Source of the DNA: CAZEFK01 sp964511405
GTDB lineage: Bacteria; Pseudomonadota; Alphaproteobacteria; Elsterales; Elsteraceae
Reading direction: 5' to 3'
Assembly (NCBI GenBank): GCA_964511405.1
Contig: CAZEFK010000090.1
Span: 1-28,417 of the forward strand
DNA: 28,417 nt
Positions 7,768-15,884 of the stretch are shown piece by piece (positions within the stretch are counted from its first letter, which is position 1; each line of letters opens with the position of its first letter). Position numbers and translations under genes: made by a program. The notes beneath the pieces were generated by a model. That model had not been told where the DNA came from. It saw nothing but the letters and a program-made list of their open reading frames with translations, and made no database searches.

Positions 7768-10557
7768 ATGGTCATCGCCGACGTCGACACGGCGCAGCCG
7801 AGCGCCCTTACGCCCGAATGCCGGACGCTCTACCTGGTCGACGGCTCCGGCTTCATCTTTCGTGCCTTCCACGCCCTGCCGCCGTTGAGCCGCTCGGACG
7901 GCACCCCGGTCAACGCCGTCCTGGGCTTCACCAACATGCTGGTGCGCCTGTTGGAGGACGCCGGCGCCGACCGCCTGGCGGTGATCTTCGACGCCGGCAG
8001 CCAGACCTTCCGCAACGAGCTGTACCAGGCCTACAAGGCGCACCGCCCCGAGCCGCCGGCCGAGCTGGTGCCGCAGTTCAAGCTGATCCGCGAGGCCGTG
8101 CGCGCCTTCAATGTGCCGTGCATCGAGCTTGACGGCTTCGAGGCCGACGACCTGATCGCCTCCTATGCGCGGGCGGCCCGGGCCGCGGGCGACGAGGTGA
8201 CGATCGTGTCGTCCGACAAGGACCTGATGCAGCTGATCGGGCCCGGGGTCGGCATGCTCGACCCGATCAAGAACCGCCGCATCGGTCCCGACGAGGTGCG
8301 GGAGAAGTTCGGCGTCGGGCCGGAGCAGGTGGTCGACGTGCAGGCGCTGTGCGGCGACAGCGTCGACAACGTGCCGGGGGTGCCCGGCATCGGCGTCAAG
8401 ACCGCGGCCGAGCTGATCACCACCTATGGCGACCTCGAGACGCTGCTGGCGCGGGCGGCCGAGATCAAGCAGCCCAAGCGCCGCCAGACGCTGGTCGACA
8501 ACGCCGAGCTCGCGCGCATCTCCAAGACGCTGGTGCGGCTGCGCGACGACGCGCCCCTGCCGATGCCGATCGACGCCCTGGTCAAGCGCGCGCCCGACAG
8601 CGCCATGGTCCGGGCGTTCCTGACCGGGATGGAGTTCCGGACGCTGGTGGCGCGCCTGGACAACGGTCTGATCGTGCGCGGCGCCGAGGCCGGAACGCCG
8701 GTGCCGGTGCCCCGGGGCGACGAGGTCGAGGCGGTCGTCCAGCGCTACACCCTGGTTCAGGATGAGGCCGAGCTCGACCGCTGGATCGCGCGCGCCACCG
8801 AGCAGGGCTATGTCGCTTTCGACACCGAAACGACCTCGCTGGATGCGATCCGCGCCGAGCTGGTCGGCATCAGCCTGGCGCTGGCGCCGGGCGAGGCCTG
8901 CTATATCCCTGTCGGCCATGTCAGCGCCGACCTCCTGGACGGCGGCCGGCCGCGGCAGCTCGACCGGGCCTTGGTGCTGGACCGCCTGGCGCCGCTGATG
9001 GCCGATCCCGGCGTGCTGAAGATCGCCCACAACCTGAAGTACGACACCCAGATCTTCGCCCGCTACGGCGTGCCGGTGGTGGCCGGCGACGATACGATCC
9101 TGCTCTCCCACGCGCTCGAAGCCGGGCTGCACGGCCATGGCATGGACGAGCTGGCGCTGCTTCATTTCGGCCACGAAACGATCAAGTATTCCGACGTCTG
9201 CGGCAGCGGCAAGAGCCAGGTCAGCTTCGCCCAGGTGCCGCTCGACAAGGCGCTGGCCTATGCCGCCGAGGACGCCGACATCACGCTGCGCCTGCATCGG
9301 CGCCTCAAGCCGAGGCTGGTCACGGAGCGGGTGACCACGGTCTACGAGACCATCGAGCGGCCGCTGGTGGCCGTGGTCGGCGAGATGGAGCGGCACGGCG
9401 TCAAGGTCGACCGCGACCGGCTCTCCGAGCTGTCGGCCGACTTCGGCCAGCGGCTGGCGGCGCTGGAGGACGAGATCCACCGCCTGGCCGGCCATCCCTT
9501 CAACATCGGGTCGCCCAAGCAGCTGGGCCAGGTGCTGTTCGACGAGCAGAAGCTGCCCGGCGGCAAGCGCGGCAAGGCCGGCGACTACTCGACCGATTCG
9601 GGCGTGCTGGAGCCGTTGGCGGCGCAGGGAGTCGAGATCGCGGCGCGGGTGCTGGACTGGCGCCAGCTGGCCAAGCTCAAGAGCACCTATGCCGACGCCC
9701 TGGTCGGCGAGATCAACCCCGACACCGGCCGGGTCCACACCAGCTTCTCGCTGACCGGGGCGGCGACCGGCCGCCTGAGCTCGACCGACCCCAACCTGCA
9801 GAACATCCCGATCCGCACCGAGGAAGGGCGCAAGATCCGCAGCGCCTTCATCGCCGAGCCCGGGCACCGCCTGCTGTCGGTCGACTACAGCCAGATCGAG
9901 CTGCGCATCCTGGCCGACATCGCCGACATCCCGGCGTTGAAGGACGCGTTCCGCGACGGCGTCGACATCCATGCCATGACGGCGTCGCAAGTGTTCGACG
10001 TGCCGCTGGAGCGGATGGATTCCGAAACCAGGCGCAAGGCCAAGGCGATCAATTTCGGCATCATCTACGGCATCAGCGCCTTCGGCCTCGCCAACCAGAT
10101 CGGCACCACCCAGGGCGAGGCGCGCGCCTTCATCGATGCCTATTTCCAGCGCTTCCCCGGCATCCGCGCCTACATGGACGGCATGCGCGCCTACGCCCGC
10201 AGCCATGGCCACGTGGTGACCCGGTTCGGCCGCAAGGTCCACATCGCCGGCATCACCGACAAGAACCCGGCGCGCCGCGGCTTCGCCGAGCGTCAAGCGA
10301 TCAACGCCCCGATCCAGGGTTCGGCCGCCGACATCATCAAGCGCGCCATGCTGCGCGTGCCGGGCGCCCTGGCCCAGGCGGGCCTGAAGGCCCGCATGCT
10401 GCTGCAGGTGCATGACGAGCTGTTGTTCGAGGTGCCCGAGGCCGAGGCCGAGACCACGGCCGAGCTGGTGCGGCGCACCATGGAGGCCGCCGCCACCCTG
10501 GCTGTGCCGCTGGTCGCCGACGCCGGCATCGGCCGCACCTGGGCCGAGGCCCATTAG
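7768..10557 (+). CDS. polA: DNA polymerase I
   Basis: 929 residues, the usual length for a three-domain PolI. The N-terminal 5' nuclease begins at 'LYLVDGSGFIFRAFHAL' and includes 'DGFEADDLIA', 'VSSDKDLMQLI' and the helix-hairpin-helix 'VPGVPGIGVKTAAEL'. The 3'-5' exonuclease retains its metal ligands: 'FDTETTSLD' (Asp352, Glu354), 'AHNLKYD' and 'YAAEDADIT', so proofreading should be active. The polymerase domain has motif A 'SVDYSQIELR' (Asp706), motif B 'RRKAKAINFGIIYG' and motif C 'QVHDELLFEV' (His882-Asp883-Glu884). The enzyme fills repair gaps and removes RNA primers. ATG 7768 has only a weak purine stretch upstream (CCCCGGGACC), but the conserved N-terminus begins about 24 residues in, so the start is reasonable. 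Confidence 0.98.
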   Translation: MVIADVDTAQPSALTPECRTLYLVDGSGFIFRAFHALPPLSRSDGTPVNAVLGFTNMLVRLLEDAGADRLAVIFDAGSQTFRNELYQAYKAHRPEPPAELVPQFKLIREAVRAFNVPCIELDGFEADDLIASYARAARAAGDEVTIVSSDKDLMQLIGPGVGMLDPIKNRRIGPDEVREKFGVGPEQVVDVQALCGDSVDNVPGVPGIGVKTAAELITTYGDLETLLARAAEIKQPKRRQTLVDNAELARISKTLVRLRDDAPLPMPIDALVKRAPDSAMVRAFLTGMEFRTLVARLDNGLIVRGAEAGTPVPVPRGDEVEAVVQRYTLVQDEAELDRWIARATEQGYVAFDTETTSLDAIRAELVGISLALAPGEACYIPVGHVSADLLDGGRPRQLDRALVLDRLAPLMADPGVLKIAHNLKYDTQIFARYGVPVVAGDDTILLSHALEAGLHGHGMDELALLHFGHETIKYSDVCGSGKSQVSFAQVPLDKALAYAAEDADITLRLHRRLKPRLVTERVTTVYETIERPLVAVVGEMERHGVKVDRDRLSELSADFGQRLAALEDEIHRLAGHPFNIGSPKQLGQVLFDEQKLPGGKRGKAGDYSTDSGVLEPLAAQGVEIAARVLDWRQLAKLKSTYADALVGEINPDTGRVHTSFSLTGAATGRLSSTDPNLQNIPIRTEEGRKIRSAFIAEPGHRLLSVDYSQIELRILADIADIPALKDAFRDGVDIHAMTASQVFDVPLERMDSETRRKAKAINFGIIYGISAFGLANQIGTTQGEARAFIDAYFQRFPGIRAYMDGMRAYARSHGHVVTRFGRKVHIAGITDKNPARRGFAERQAINAPIQGSAADIIKRAMLRVPGALAQAGLKARMLLQVHDELLFEVPEAEAETTAELVRRTMEAAATLAVPLVADAGIGRTWAEAH

Positions 10558-10654
10558 GGCATGACGGCGCTGAGGACGGGTCGAACCTTTTCTCGCCTCT
10601 GGAGAGCGAGGTCCCGACCGGCGTCAGCCGCATTCCAATCAGGAGGACCAACCG

Positions 10655-11158
10655 ATGGCGGAGCCCCAAGCCGGCGTCGACCTGGAGAACCGGCTCTATA
10701 TGGAGCTGGAGACCGGCCGCGTCGTGATCGACATGCGGCCCGATCTGGCGCCCAACCACGTCGCCCGGATCCGCACGCTCGCGCGCGAGAAGTTCTATGA
10801 CAATGTCGCCTTCCACCGTGTGATCGAAGGCTTCATGGCCCAGACCGGCGACCCGCGCGGCGACGGCACTGGCGGCTCGGGCGTCAAGCTCAAGGCCGAG
10901 TTCAATGCCGAGCCGCATGTCCGCGGCACCTGCTCGATGGCGCGTGCCCAAAGCCCCGACAGCGCCGACAGCCAGTTCTTCATCTGCTTCGGCAAGACTC
11001 CGCATCTCGACCGCCAGTACACGGTCTGGGGCCAGGTCGTCGGCGGCATGGAGCTGATCGACAAGGTCAAGCGCGGCGCCCCCGGCAGCGGCGCGGTCAG
11101 CGACCCCGACCGCATCAAGAGCCTGCGCGTCGCCGCCGACGTGGAGGCGGCCGCGTGA
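10655..11158 (+). CDS. ppiB: Cytoplasmic peptidyl-prolyl cis-trans isomerase, cyclophilin type
   Basis: 167 residues starting at ATG 10655, with AGGAGG 8 or so bases upstream. There is no signal peptide. The cyclophilin core is complete: 'FYDNVAFHRVIEGFMAQTGD' with the catalytic FHR arginine and FMxQxGD, then 'GTGGSG', 'CSMARAQSPDSADSQFFIC' and 'LDRQYTVWGQVVGGM'. It catalyses proline isomerisation during folding in the cytosol. Its stop codon overlaps the start of the next gene (TGATG), which encodes an exported paralogue, so the two are probably co-translated. A 97-bp gap separates it from polA and holds no recognisable terminator. Confidence 0.95.
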   Translation: MAEPQAGVDLENRLYMELETGRVVIDMRPDLAPNHVARIRTLAREKFYDNVAFHRVIEGFMAQTGDPRGDGTGGSGVKLKAEFNAEPHVRGTCSMARAQSPDSADSQFFICFGKTPHLDRQYTVWGQVVGGMELIDKVKRGAPGSGAVSDPDRIKSLRVAADVEAAA

Positions 11159-11712
11159 TGATCCGCCGCGCCTTCCTGATCGCTGCCGGCCTGGTGTGGG
11201 CTGCCGCCGCCAGCCTGCCGGCGCACGCCGCCGATGCCGACAACACGCTGATCCTGCAGCTGTCGACCGGCGGCCCGGTGACCATCCAGATGCGCCCCGA
11301 CCTGGCGCCGCGCCATGTCGCCCGCATCAAGGAGCTGGTCCGCAAGCATTTCTATGACGGCTTGAAATTCCATCGCGTGATCGAGGGCTTCATGGCCCAG
11401 ACCGGCGATCCGCGGGGCGACGGCACCGGCGGCTCGGGCCAGACCATCCCGGCCGAGTTCTCGAGCTCCGCGCACTTCGAGCGCGGCACGGTGGGCATGG
11501 CCCGGGCCCAGAGCCCGAACAGCGCCGACAGCCAGTTCTTCATCTGCTTCAAGCCGGCGCCGTTCCTGGACACTCAGTACACGATCTGGGGCCAGGTCAC
11601 GTCGGGCATGGAGTTCGTCGACAAGATCAAGCGTGGCCAGGGTCAGAGCGGGATGGTTGCGGCCCCGCAGGACACCATTGTGGCCGCGCGGATGGCCAAC
11701 GACCCGAAATAG
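11158..11712 (+). CDS. Exported (periplasmic) cyclophilin-type peptidyl-prolyl isomerase
   Basis: 184 residues from ATG 11158, which shares its A with the TGA of the previous gene; GGAGG lies at 11143-11147 inside that gene. An in-frame GTG at 11155 is a less likely start. The N-terminus is a signal peptide (MIRRAFLIAAGLVWAAAASL, cleavage after 'PAHA'). The cyclophilin domain is closely similar to the upstream protein: 'FYDGLKFHRVIEGFMAQTGD', 'MARAQSPNSADSQFFICF' and 'LDTQYTIWGQVTSGMEFVDK'. It should fold proteins in the periplasm, as PpiA does in enterics. The pair looks like a tandem duplication followed by gain or loss of a signal sequence. It ends 16 bases before the TpsB gene, whose outer-membrane product could be a client (inference). 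Confidence 0.94.
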   Translation: MIRRAFLIAAGLVWAAAASLPAHAADADNTLILQLSTGGPVTIQMRPDLAPRHVARIKELVRKHFYDGLKFHRVIEGFMAQTGDPRGDGTGGSGQTIPAEFSSSAHFERGTVGMARAQSPNSADSQFFICFKPAPFLDTQYTIWGQVTSGMEFVDKIKRGQGQSGMVAAPQDTIVAARMANDPK

Positions 11713-11728
11713 CGACTGGTATCCTCCG

Positions 11729-13501
11729 ATGCGGCTGGCCGCAGCCCGATTGCTTGCGGCCTTGCTGCCGGCCGCATCGTTAGGTCCGGCGGCACTCGCC
11801 CCGCCGGTGCTGGCGCAGGATTTAGCGCAGGATTTCCAGCGGATCGCGCCCAGCCAGCCACCGGCCAACCCGCCGGCTCGCGCGGTGCCGCTGCCGGCCC
11901 CGGGCGAGCCGGGGCCGGGTGGCAGCGCGGTGTTGTTGCCCGCCCTCAAGGGCTTGCTGTTCGTGCCCAAGGCGGCCGACGTCAAGTCGACCGGCGTCGA
12001 CGCGCCCGGCATCGGCATGCCCGGCAACCCGCTGCTCGATACGCCCGAGTTCCGCGCCAAGCTCGCGCCCTATCTGGGCCAGCCGGTCACCCTCGACCGG
12101 CTCAACGCCATCACCCATCTGGCGGTCGAGGAGTTCCGGGCCCACGACCACCCGCTGGTCGACGTGGCCCTGCCGCCGCAGGACATTTCCTCGGGCACGG
12201 TGCAGATCGTGGCCTTGGAGTTCACGGCCAACTCGGTCCGGATCGAGGGCAACCAGTGGTTCTCGACCGGGTTGCTGCGGCCCGAGATCCGCCTGGCGCC
12301 CGGCGACACGATCGATGCCAAGCGGCTGACCGCCGACCTCGATTGGCTGAACGACAATCCGTTCCGCCAGGCGACGGTCGCCTACCAGGCGGCCAAGACC
12401 GTGGGCCAGACCGACGTGGTGATCCAGGTCAAGGACCGGTTCCCGGTGCGGGTCTTTGGCGGCTTCGCCAACAACGGCACCCAGACCACCGACCGCAACC
12501 GGCTGAACGCCGGCTTCGACTGGGGCAACGCGTTTTGGCTGGGCCATCAGCTGTCCTACCAGTTCACGACCAGCCCCGACCTTGCCAAGTTCAACGCCCA
12601 CTCGGTCGTCTATCAGGTGCCGCTGCCCTGGCGCGACAAGCTCACGGTATTCGGCAGCTACTCCAGCACGGTGCCGGCGCTGGGCAACGACCTCGGCCAG
12701 ACCGCCACCTCCTGGCAGGTGTCAGGACGCTACCAGGTGACGCTGCCAAACCTGGACAAGATGACCCAGCGGGTCAGCGCCGGCTACGACTTCAAGCGCT
12801 CGAACAGCAACCTCAGCTTCGACGGCGAGTCGGTGCTGACCGGCCTGAGCGACATCGACCAGATCGTGCTGGCCTATTCCGGCGACCGCCCGGATGCCCT
12901 GGGCTCGACCAGTGCTGCCTTGACCGCCTATCTCAGCCCGGGGGGCCTGAGCGCCTTCAACGCCGACCGGGCCTTTCGGCCGACCAGCACCCAAAGCGGC
13001 CGGGCCTTCGCCCAGGCCGAGTATGCCTATGTCACCCTCGGCCTCGACCGTTCGACCAAGCTGCCGGCCGATCTGACCCTGGCCAACCGCCTGGTTGCGC
13101 AATGGTCGACCGCCAACCTGCTGGCCTCGGAGCAGTTGGGCTTCGGGGGCGCGGCGAGCGTCCGCGGCTATGACGAGCGCGCGGTCAACGGCGATCGCGG
13201 CCTGCTGCTGTCCAACGAAGTCCGCAGCCCGCCCTTCCACCTGCTGAGCCATCTGGGCTACGCCGAGCCCCAGGACTCGCTGGTGCTGCTGGCGTTCTGG
13301 GACTACGGCATCTCCAGCCTGCGCCGGCCGGCCGAAGGCGACAAGCCGACCACCTATCTGTCCGGCACGGGTGTCGGGCTGCGCTATGACATCGCACCCA
13401 ACGCCCAGCTGTCGCTGGACTGGGGCTTCCCGCTCATCGGCTTGGGCCAGCCGGGCGGGCGCCGCAGCCATGTCTATGTGGCGTTCACGATGTCTTATTG
13501 A
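11729..13501 (+). CDS. Two-partner secretion outer-membrane transporter, ShlB/FhaC/HecB family (TpsB)
   Basis: 590 residues from ATG 11729, 16 bases after the cyclophilin stop; there is no clear ribosome site, so coupling to upstream translation is possible. A signal peptide (MRLAAARLLAALLPAASLGP..., cleavage near 'VLAQ') is followed by a proline-rich linker. Two POTRA domains follow: 'TPEFRAKLAPYLGQPVTLDRL...' and 'NSVRIEGNQWFSTGLLRPEI...DLDWLNDNPFR'. The C-terminal part is a 16-strand-type beta barrel starting about 'RVFGGFANNGTQTTDRN'. It includes the family's loop-6 motif 'SVRGYDERAVNGDRG' and ends 'HVYVAFTMSY'. Such proteins export one large TpsA exoprotein (adhesin or haemolysin). No TpsA gene is present in the window. 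The next gene is a GT41-like glycosyltransferase, recalling Haemophilus hmw1B-hmw1C. Confidence 0.9.
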   Translation: MRLAAARLLAALLPAASLGPAALAPPVLAQDLAQDFQRIAPSQPPANPPARAVPLPAPGEPGPGGSAVLLPALKGLLFVPKAADVKSTGVDAPGIGMPGNPLLDTPEFRAKLAPYLGQPVTLDRLNAITHLAVEEFRAHDHPLVDVALPPQDISSGTVQIVALEFTANSVRIEGNQWFSTGLLRPEIRLAPGDTIDAKRLTADLDWLNDNPFRQATVAYQAAKTVGQTDVVIQVKDRFPVRVFGGFANNGTQTTDRNRLNAGFDWGNAFWLGHQLSYQFTTSPDLAKFNAHSVVYQVPLPWRDKLTVFGSYSSTVPALGNDLGQTATSWQVSGRYQVTLPNLDKMTQRVSAGYDFKRSNSNLSFDGESVLTGLSDIDQIVLAYSGDRPDALGSTSAALTAYLSPGGLSAFNADRAFRPTSTQSGRAFAQAEYAYVTLGLDRSTKLPADLTLANRLVAQWSTANLLASEQLGFGGAASVRGYDERAVNGDRGLLLSNEVRSPPFHLLSHLGYAEPQDSLVLLAFWDYGISSLRRPAEGDKPTTYLSGTGVGLRYDIAPNAQLSLDWGFPLIGLGQPGGRRSHVYVAFTMSY

Positions 13502-13563
13502 GCGCCGGTTTCCGGTGGCGCGCCCGTGCAACGAGGGAGCATGTGCCGTCACCAGGAGGCTCC

Positions 13564-15831
13564 GTGGCCCGCGCGATCACGTTCGAGAACCTCGATCCCC
13601 CCGCCGACGCCGGCATCGGTGAGGGCATCCGGCTGCTCGCATCAGGCCTGCGCCGGTCGGCCGAGGCGATCTGCCGGCGGATCCTGGCGTCGGATCCGGA
13701 CCATGTCGACGGCTTGAACCTGATGGGCCTGATCGCCCGCGACGCCGGCGACGGCGCGCTGGCCATCGACATCCTGACCCGGGCGGTGGCGACGCATCCG
13801 GCCGCGGCCCACCTCCGCAACAACCTGGCCAATGCCCTACAGGAAGCGGGGCGGCCGGACGAGGCGGTCGACCATTACCGCATCGCGCTCCGCCTCGATC
13901 CGGGCGCGGCCGTGATCCACAACAACCTGGCGGCGGCCTTGCGGGTGCTGGGGCGGCTGGACGAGGCCGCATCGCACTATCGTCTGGCCCTGCACATCGC
14001 GCCCGACACCGCGGTGGTCCATTGCAATCTGGGCAGCACGCTGCGTGACATGGGGTGTCCGCGCGAGGCCGAGTCGTGCTTCCGGATGGCGGCGCATCTC
14101 GACCCGCAGCTGGCCGATGCCCATGTCAACCTGGCCAACCTGATGGCCGACAGCGGCCGCCCCGAGGCCGCGGAGCCGGCCTACCGGACCGCGCTCCAGC
14201 TCCGGCCGCGCGACCCCGAATGCCTGAACAATCTGGGCAGCCTGCTCCTGGGTCTTGGCCGGCTGGCTGAAGCCGAGCAGGCCTATGCGGCAGCGCTCCG
14301 GATCCGGCCGGACTATGCCGAAGCCTATTACAACCTGGGCTGTGCGCTGCTGGCGCAGAACCGGCTGGACGCCGCCCGGGTTTGCTATGGCCAGGCGCTG
14401 GTGCACAAGCCGGACTATGGGGCGGCGCGCTTCGCGCTGTGCATGGCCGAGCTGCCGGTCCTCTACGCCACCACCGACGAGATCGGCCGGCGGCGGGAGG
14501 CCTATGAGGGCGCGCTGCGCCGCCTGGCGGCGACCGTCGCGCAGGAGCCGGTCCCGGCCGGGCTTGCGGCCGGCGTCGGCGCCAGCCCGCCCTTCTTCTT
14601 GGCCTATCAAGGACAGGACGACCGGGTCTTGCAGGCCCTCCATGGCGGCCTTGCCAGCCGTTTGGTGGCGGCCGCCGCGCCGGCTCGGCCGCGGGTGCGG
14701 ATCCCGGGGCCGCGCGAGCCCGTGCGGGTCGGGATCGTCACCGGCTTTTTCCAGACCCACACGGTCTGGTCGCTGCTCGTGCGCGGCTGGCTGAAGCGGC
14801 TCGACCGCGACCGGTTCGAGCTGATCGGCTATCACACCGGTAGCCGCGACGATGCGGCCACCGCTGAAGCCCGCAGCCTGTGCGACCGCTTTCATGCCGG
14901 CCGCGCCACGCCCGAGCGCTGGGGCGACCGGATTGTCGGCGATGCGCCGCACGTGCTGCTCTATCCCGAGATCGGCATCGACCCAATGGCCGCGCGCCTG
15001 GCCGCCGAGCGCCTGGCGCCGGTGCAGTGCGCCGCCTGGGGCCATCCGGTGACGTCGGGTCTGCCGACCATCGACTATTTCCTGTCCAGCGACCTGATGG
15101 AACCGGCCGACGCGGATGCGCACTACACCGAGCGGCTGGTCCGGCTGCCCAATCTCGGCACCTGGTACCATCCCGCCGGGGCATCGCCGCTGCCGCTCAG
15201 CCGGCGCGACATCGGCCTGCGCGACGGCGCCGTCGTCTACTGGTCCGGCCAGGCGCTGTTCAAGTACCTGCCCCAGTTCGACGAGGTGTTCCCTCGTATC
15301 GCCGCCGCGGTCGGCGATTGCCAGTTCGTGTTCATCGAGTTCGCGCAGAGCGAGCAGGTGACCGACCTGTTCCGCCGTCGCCTGCATGGCGCCTTCGCCG
15401 CGGCCGGCTTGGATGCCGGCCGCCACTGCGTGCTGCTGCCGTCCCTGGAGCATCATCGTTTCCTGGCCGCCGCCGGCCTGTGCGACGGCGTGCTGGACAC
15501 CATCGGCTGGTCCGGCGGCAAGTCGACGCTCGACTGCCTGACCCAGGACCTGCCGCTGGTGACCCTGCGCGGTGCGCTGATGCGCGGCCGCCATGGCGCC
15601 GCGATCCTGGAGCGCCTGGGTCTGCGCCAGACCATTGCCGACAGCGTCGACGCCTATGTCGAGCTGGCGGTGCGTCTGGCCCGCGACGCGGGCTGGCGGA
15701 CCGAACTGCGCCGCGCCACGGCGGCGCGCAAGGCGCGGCTCTACCGCGACGATGCGCCAATCGAGGCTCTGGCCGACGTCCTGGACCAGGCGGCCAGGCT
15801 ACGGCGGCGAGGCCGGCGCTCGGCCGCCTGA
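13564..15831 (+). CDS. TPR protein with GT41 (OGT/SPINDLY-like) glycosyltransferase domain
   Basis: 755 residues from GTG 13564, chosen for AGGAGG at 13554-13559 (spacing 4). GTG 13543, with GGGAG 3 bases before it, and a TTG overlapping the tpsB stop are weaker alternatives. Residues about 20-300 hold roughly eight 34-residue TPRs ('NNLANALQEAGRPDEAVDHYRIALRLDP'-type units). The C-terminal half is OGT-like: 'RVGIVTGFFQTHTVWSLLVRGW', 'AAWGHPVTSGLPTIDYFLSSD' with 'YTERLVRLPNLGTWY', 'YWSGQALFKYLPQFDEV' (Lys567 likely equals the UDP-sugar-binding Lys842 of human OGT) and 'LDTIGWSGGKSTLDCL'. GT41 enzymes transfer GlcNAc or hexose from UDP-sugars to protein Ser/Thr or Asn. Its place just after tpsB suggests it modifies the secreted partner, as HMW1C does, but other targets such as flagellin are possible. 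Confidence 0.85.
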   Translation: MARAITFENLDPPADAGIGEGIRLLASGLRRSAEAICRRILASDPDHVDGLNLMGLIARDAGDGALAIDILTRAVATHPAAAHLRNNLANALQEAGRPDEAVDHYRIALRLDPGAAVIHNNLAAALRVLGRLDEAASHYRLALHIAPDTAVVHCNLGSTLRDMGCPREAESCFRMAAHLDPQLADAHVNLANLMADSGRPEAAEPAYRTALQLRPRDPECLNNLGSLLLGLGRLAEAEQAYAAALRIRPDYAEAYYNLGCALLAQNRLDAARVCYGQALVHKPDYGAARFALCMAELPVLYATTDEIGRRREAYEGALRRLAATVAQEPVPAGLAAGVGASPPFFLAYQGQDDRVLQALHGGLASRLVAAAAPARPRVRIPGPREPVRVGIVTGFFQTHTVWSLLVRGWLKRLDRDRFELIGYHTGSRDDAATAEARSLCDRFHAGRATPERWGDRIVGDAPHVLLYPEIGIDPMAARLAAERLAPVQCAAWGHPVTSGLPTIDYFLSSDLMEPADADAHYTERLVRLPNLGTWYHPAGASPLPLSRRDIGLRDGAVVYWSGQALFKYLPQFDEVFPRIAAAVGDCQFVFIEFAQSEQVTDLFRRRLHGAFAAAGLDAGRHCVLLPSLEHHRFLAAAGLCDGVLDTIGWSGGKSTLDCLTQDLPLVTLRGALMRGRHGAAILERLGLRQTIADSVDAYVELAVRLARDAGWRTELRRATAARKARLYRDDAPIEALADVLDQAARLRRRGRRSAA

Positions 15832-15884
15832 CGCCCGGCGCATACATTGTGATTGGGAGCCGGAAGCGGATCGCGCGGCCGGCA

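Noticed and set aside
7744..10554. A very long open frame on the minus strand opposite polA
   Set aside because: It mirrors the third-position GC bias of polA, is rich in Gly, Arg, His and Gln, and shows no recognisable domain; polA itself is unmistakable.
10590..10615. CTCGC/GCGAG hairpin between polA and ppiB as a terminator
   Set aside because: Only five paired bases flank the loop and no T-run follows.
13498..13563. TTG at 13498 as start of the GT41 protein
   Set aside because: GTG 13564 has a full AGGAGG just upstream, and the extra 22 residues are Arg-rich without family similarity.
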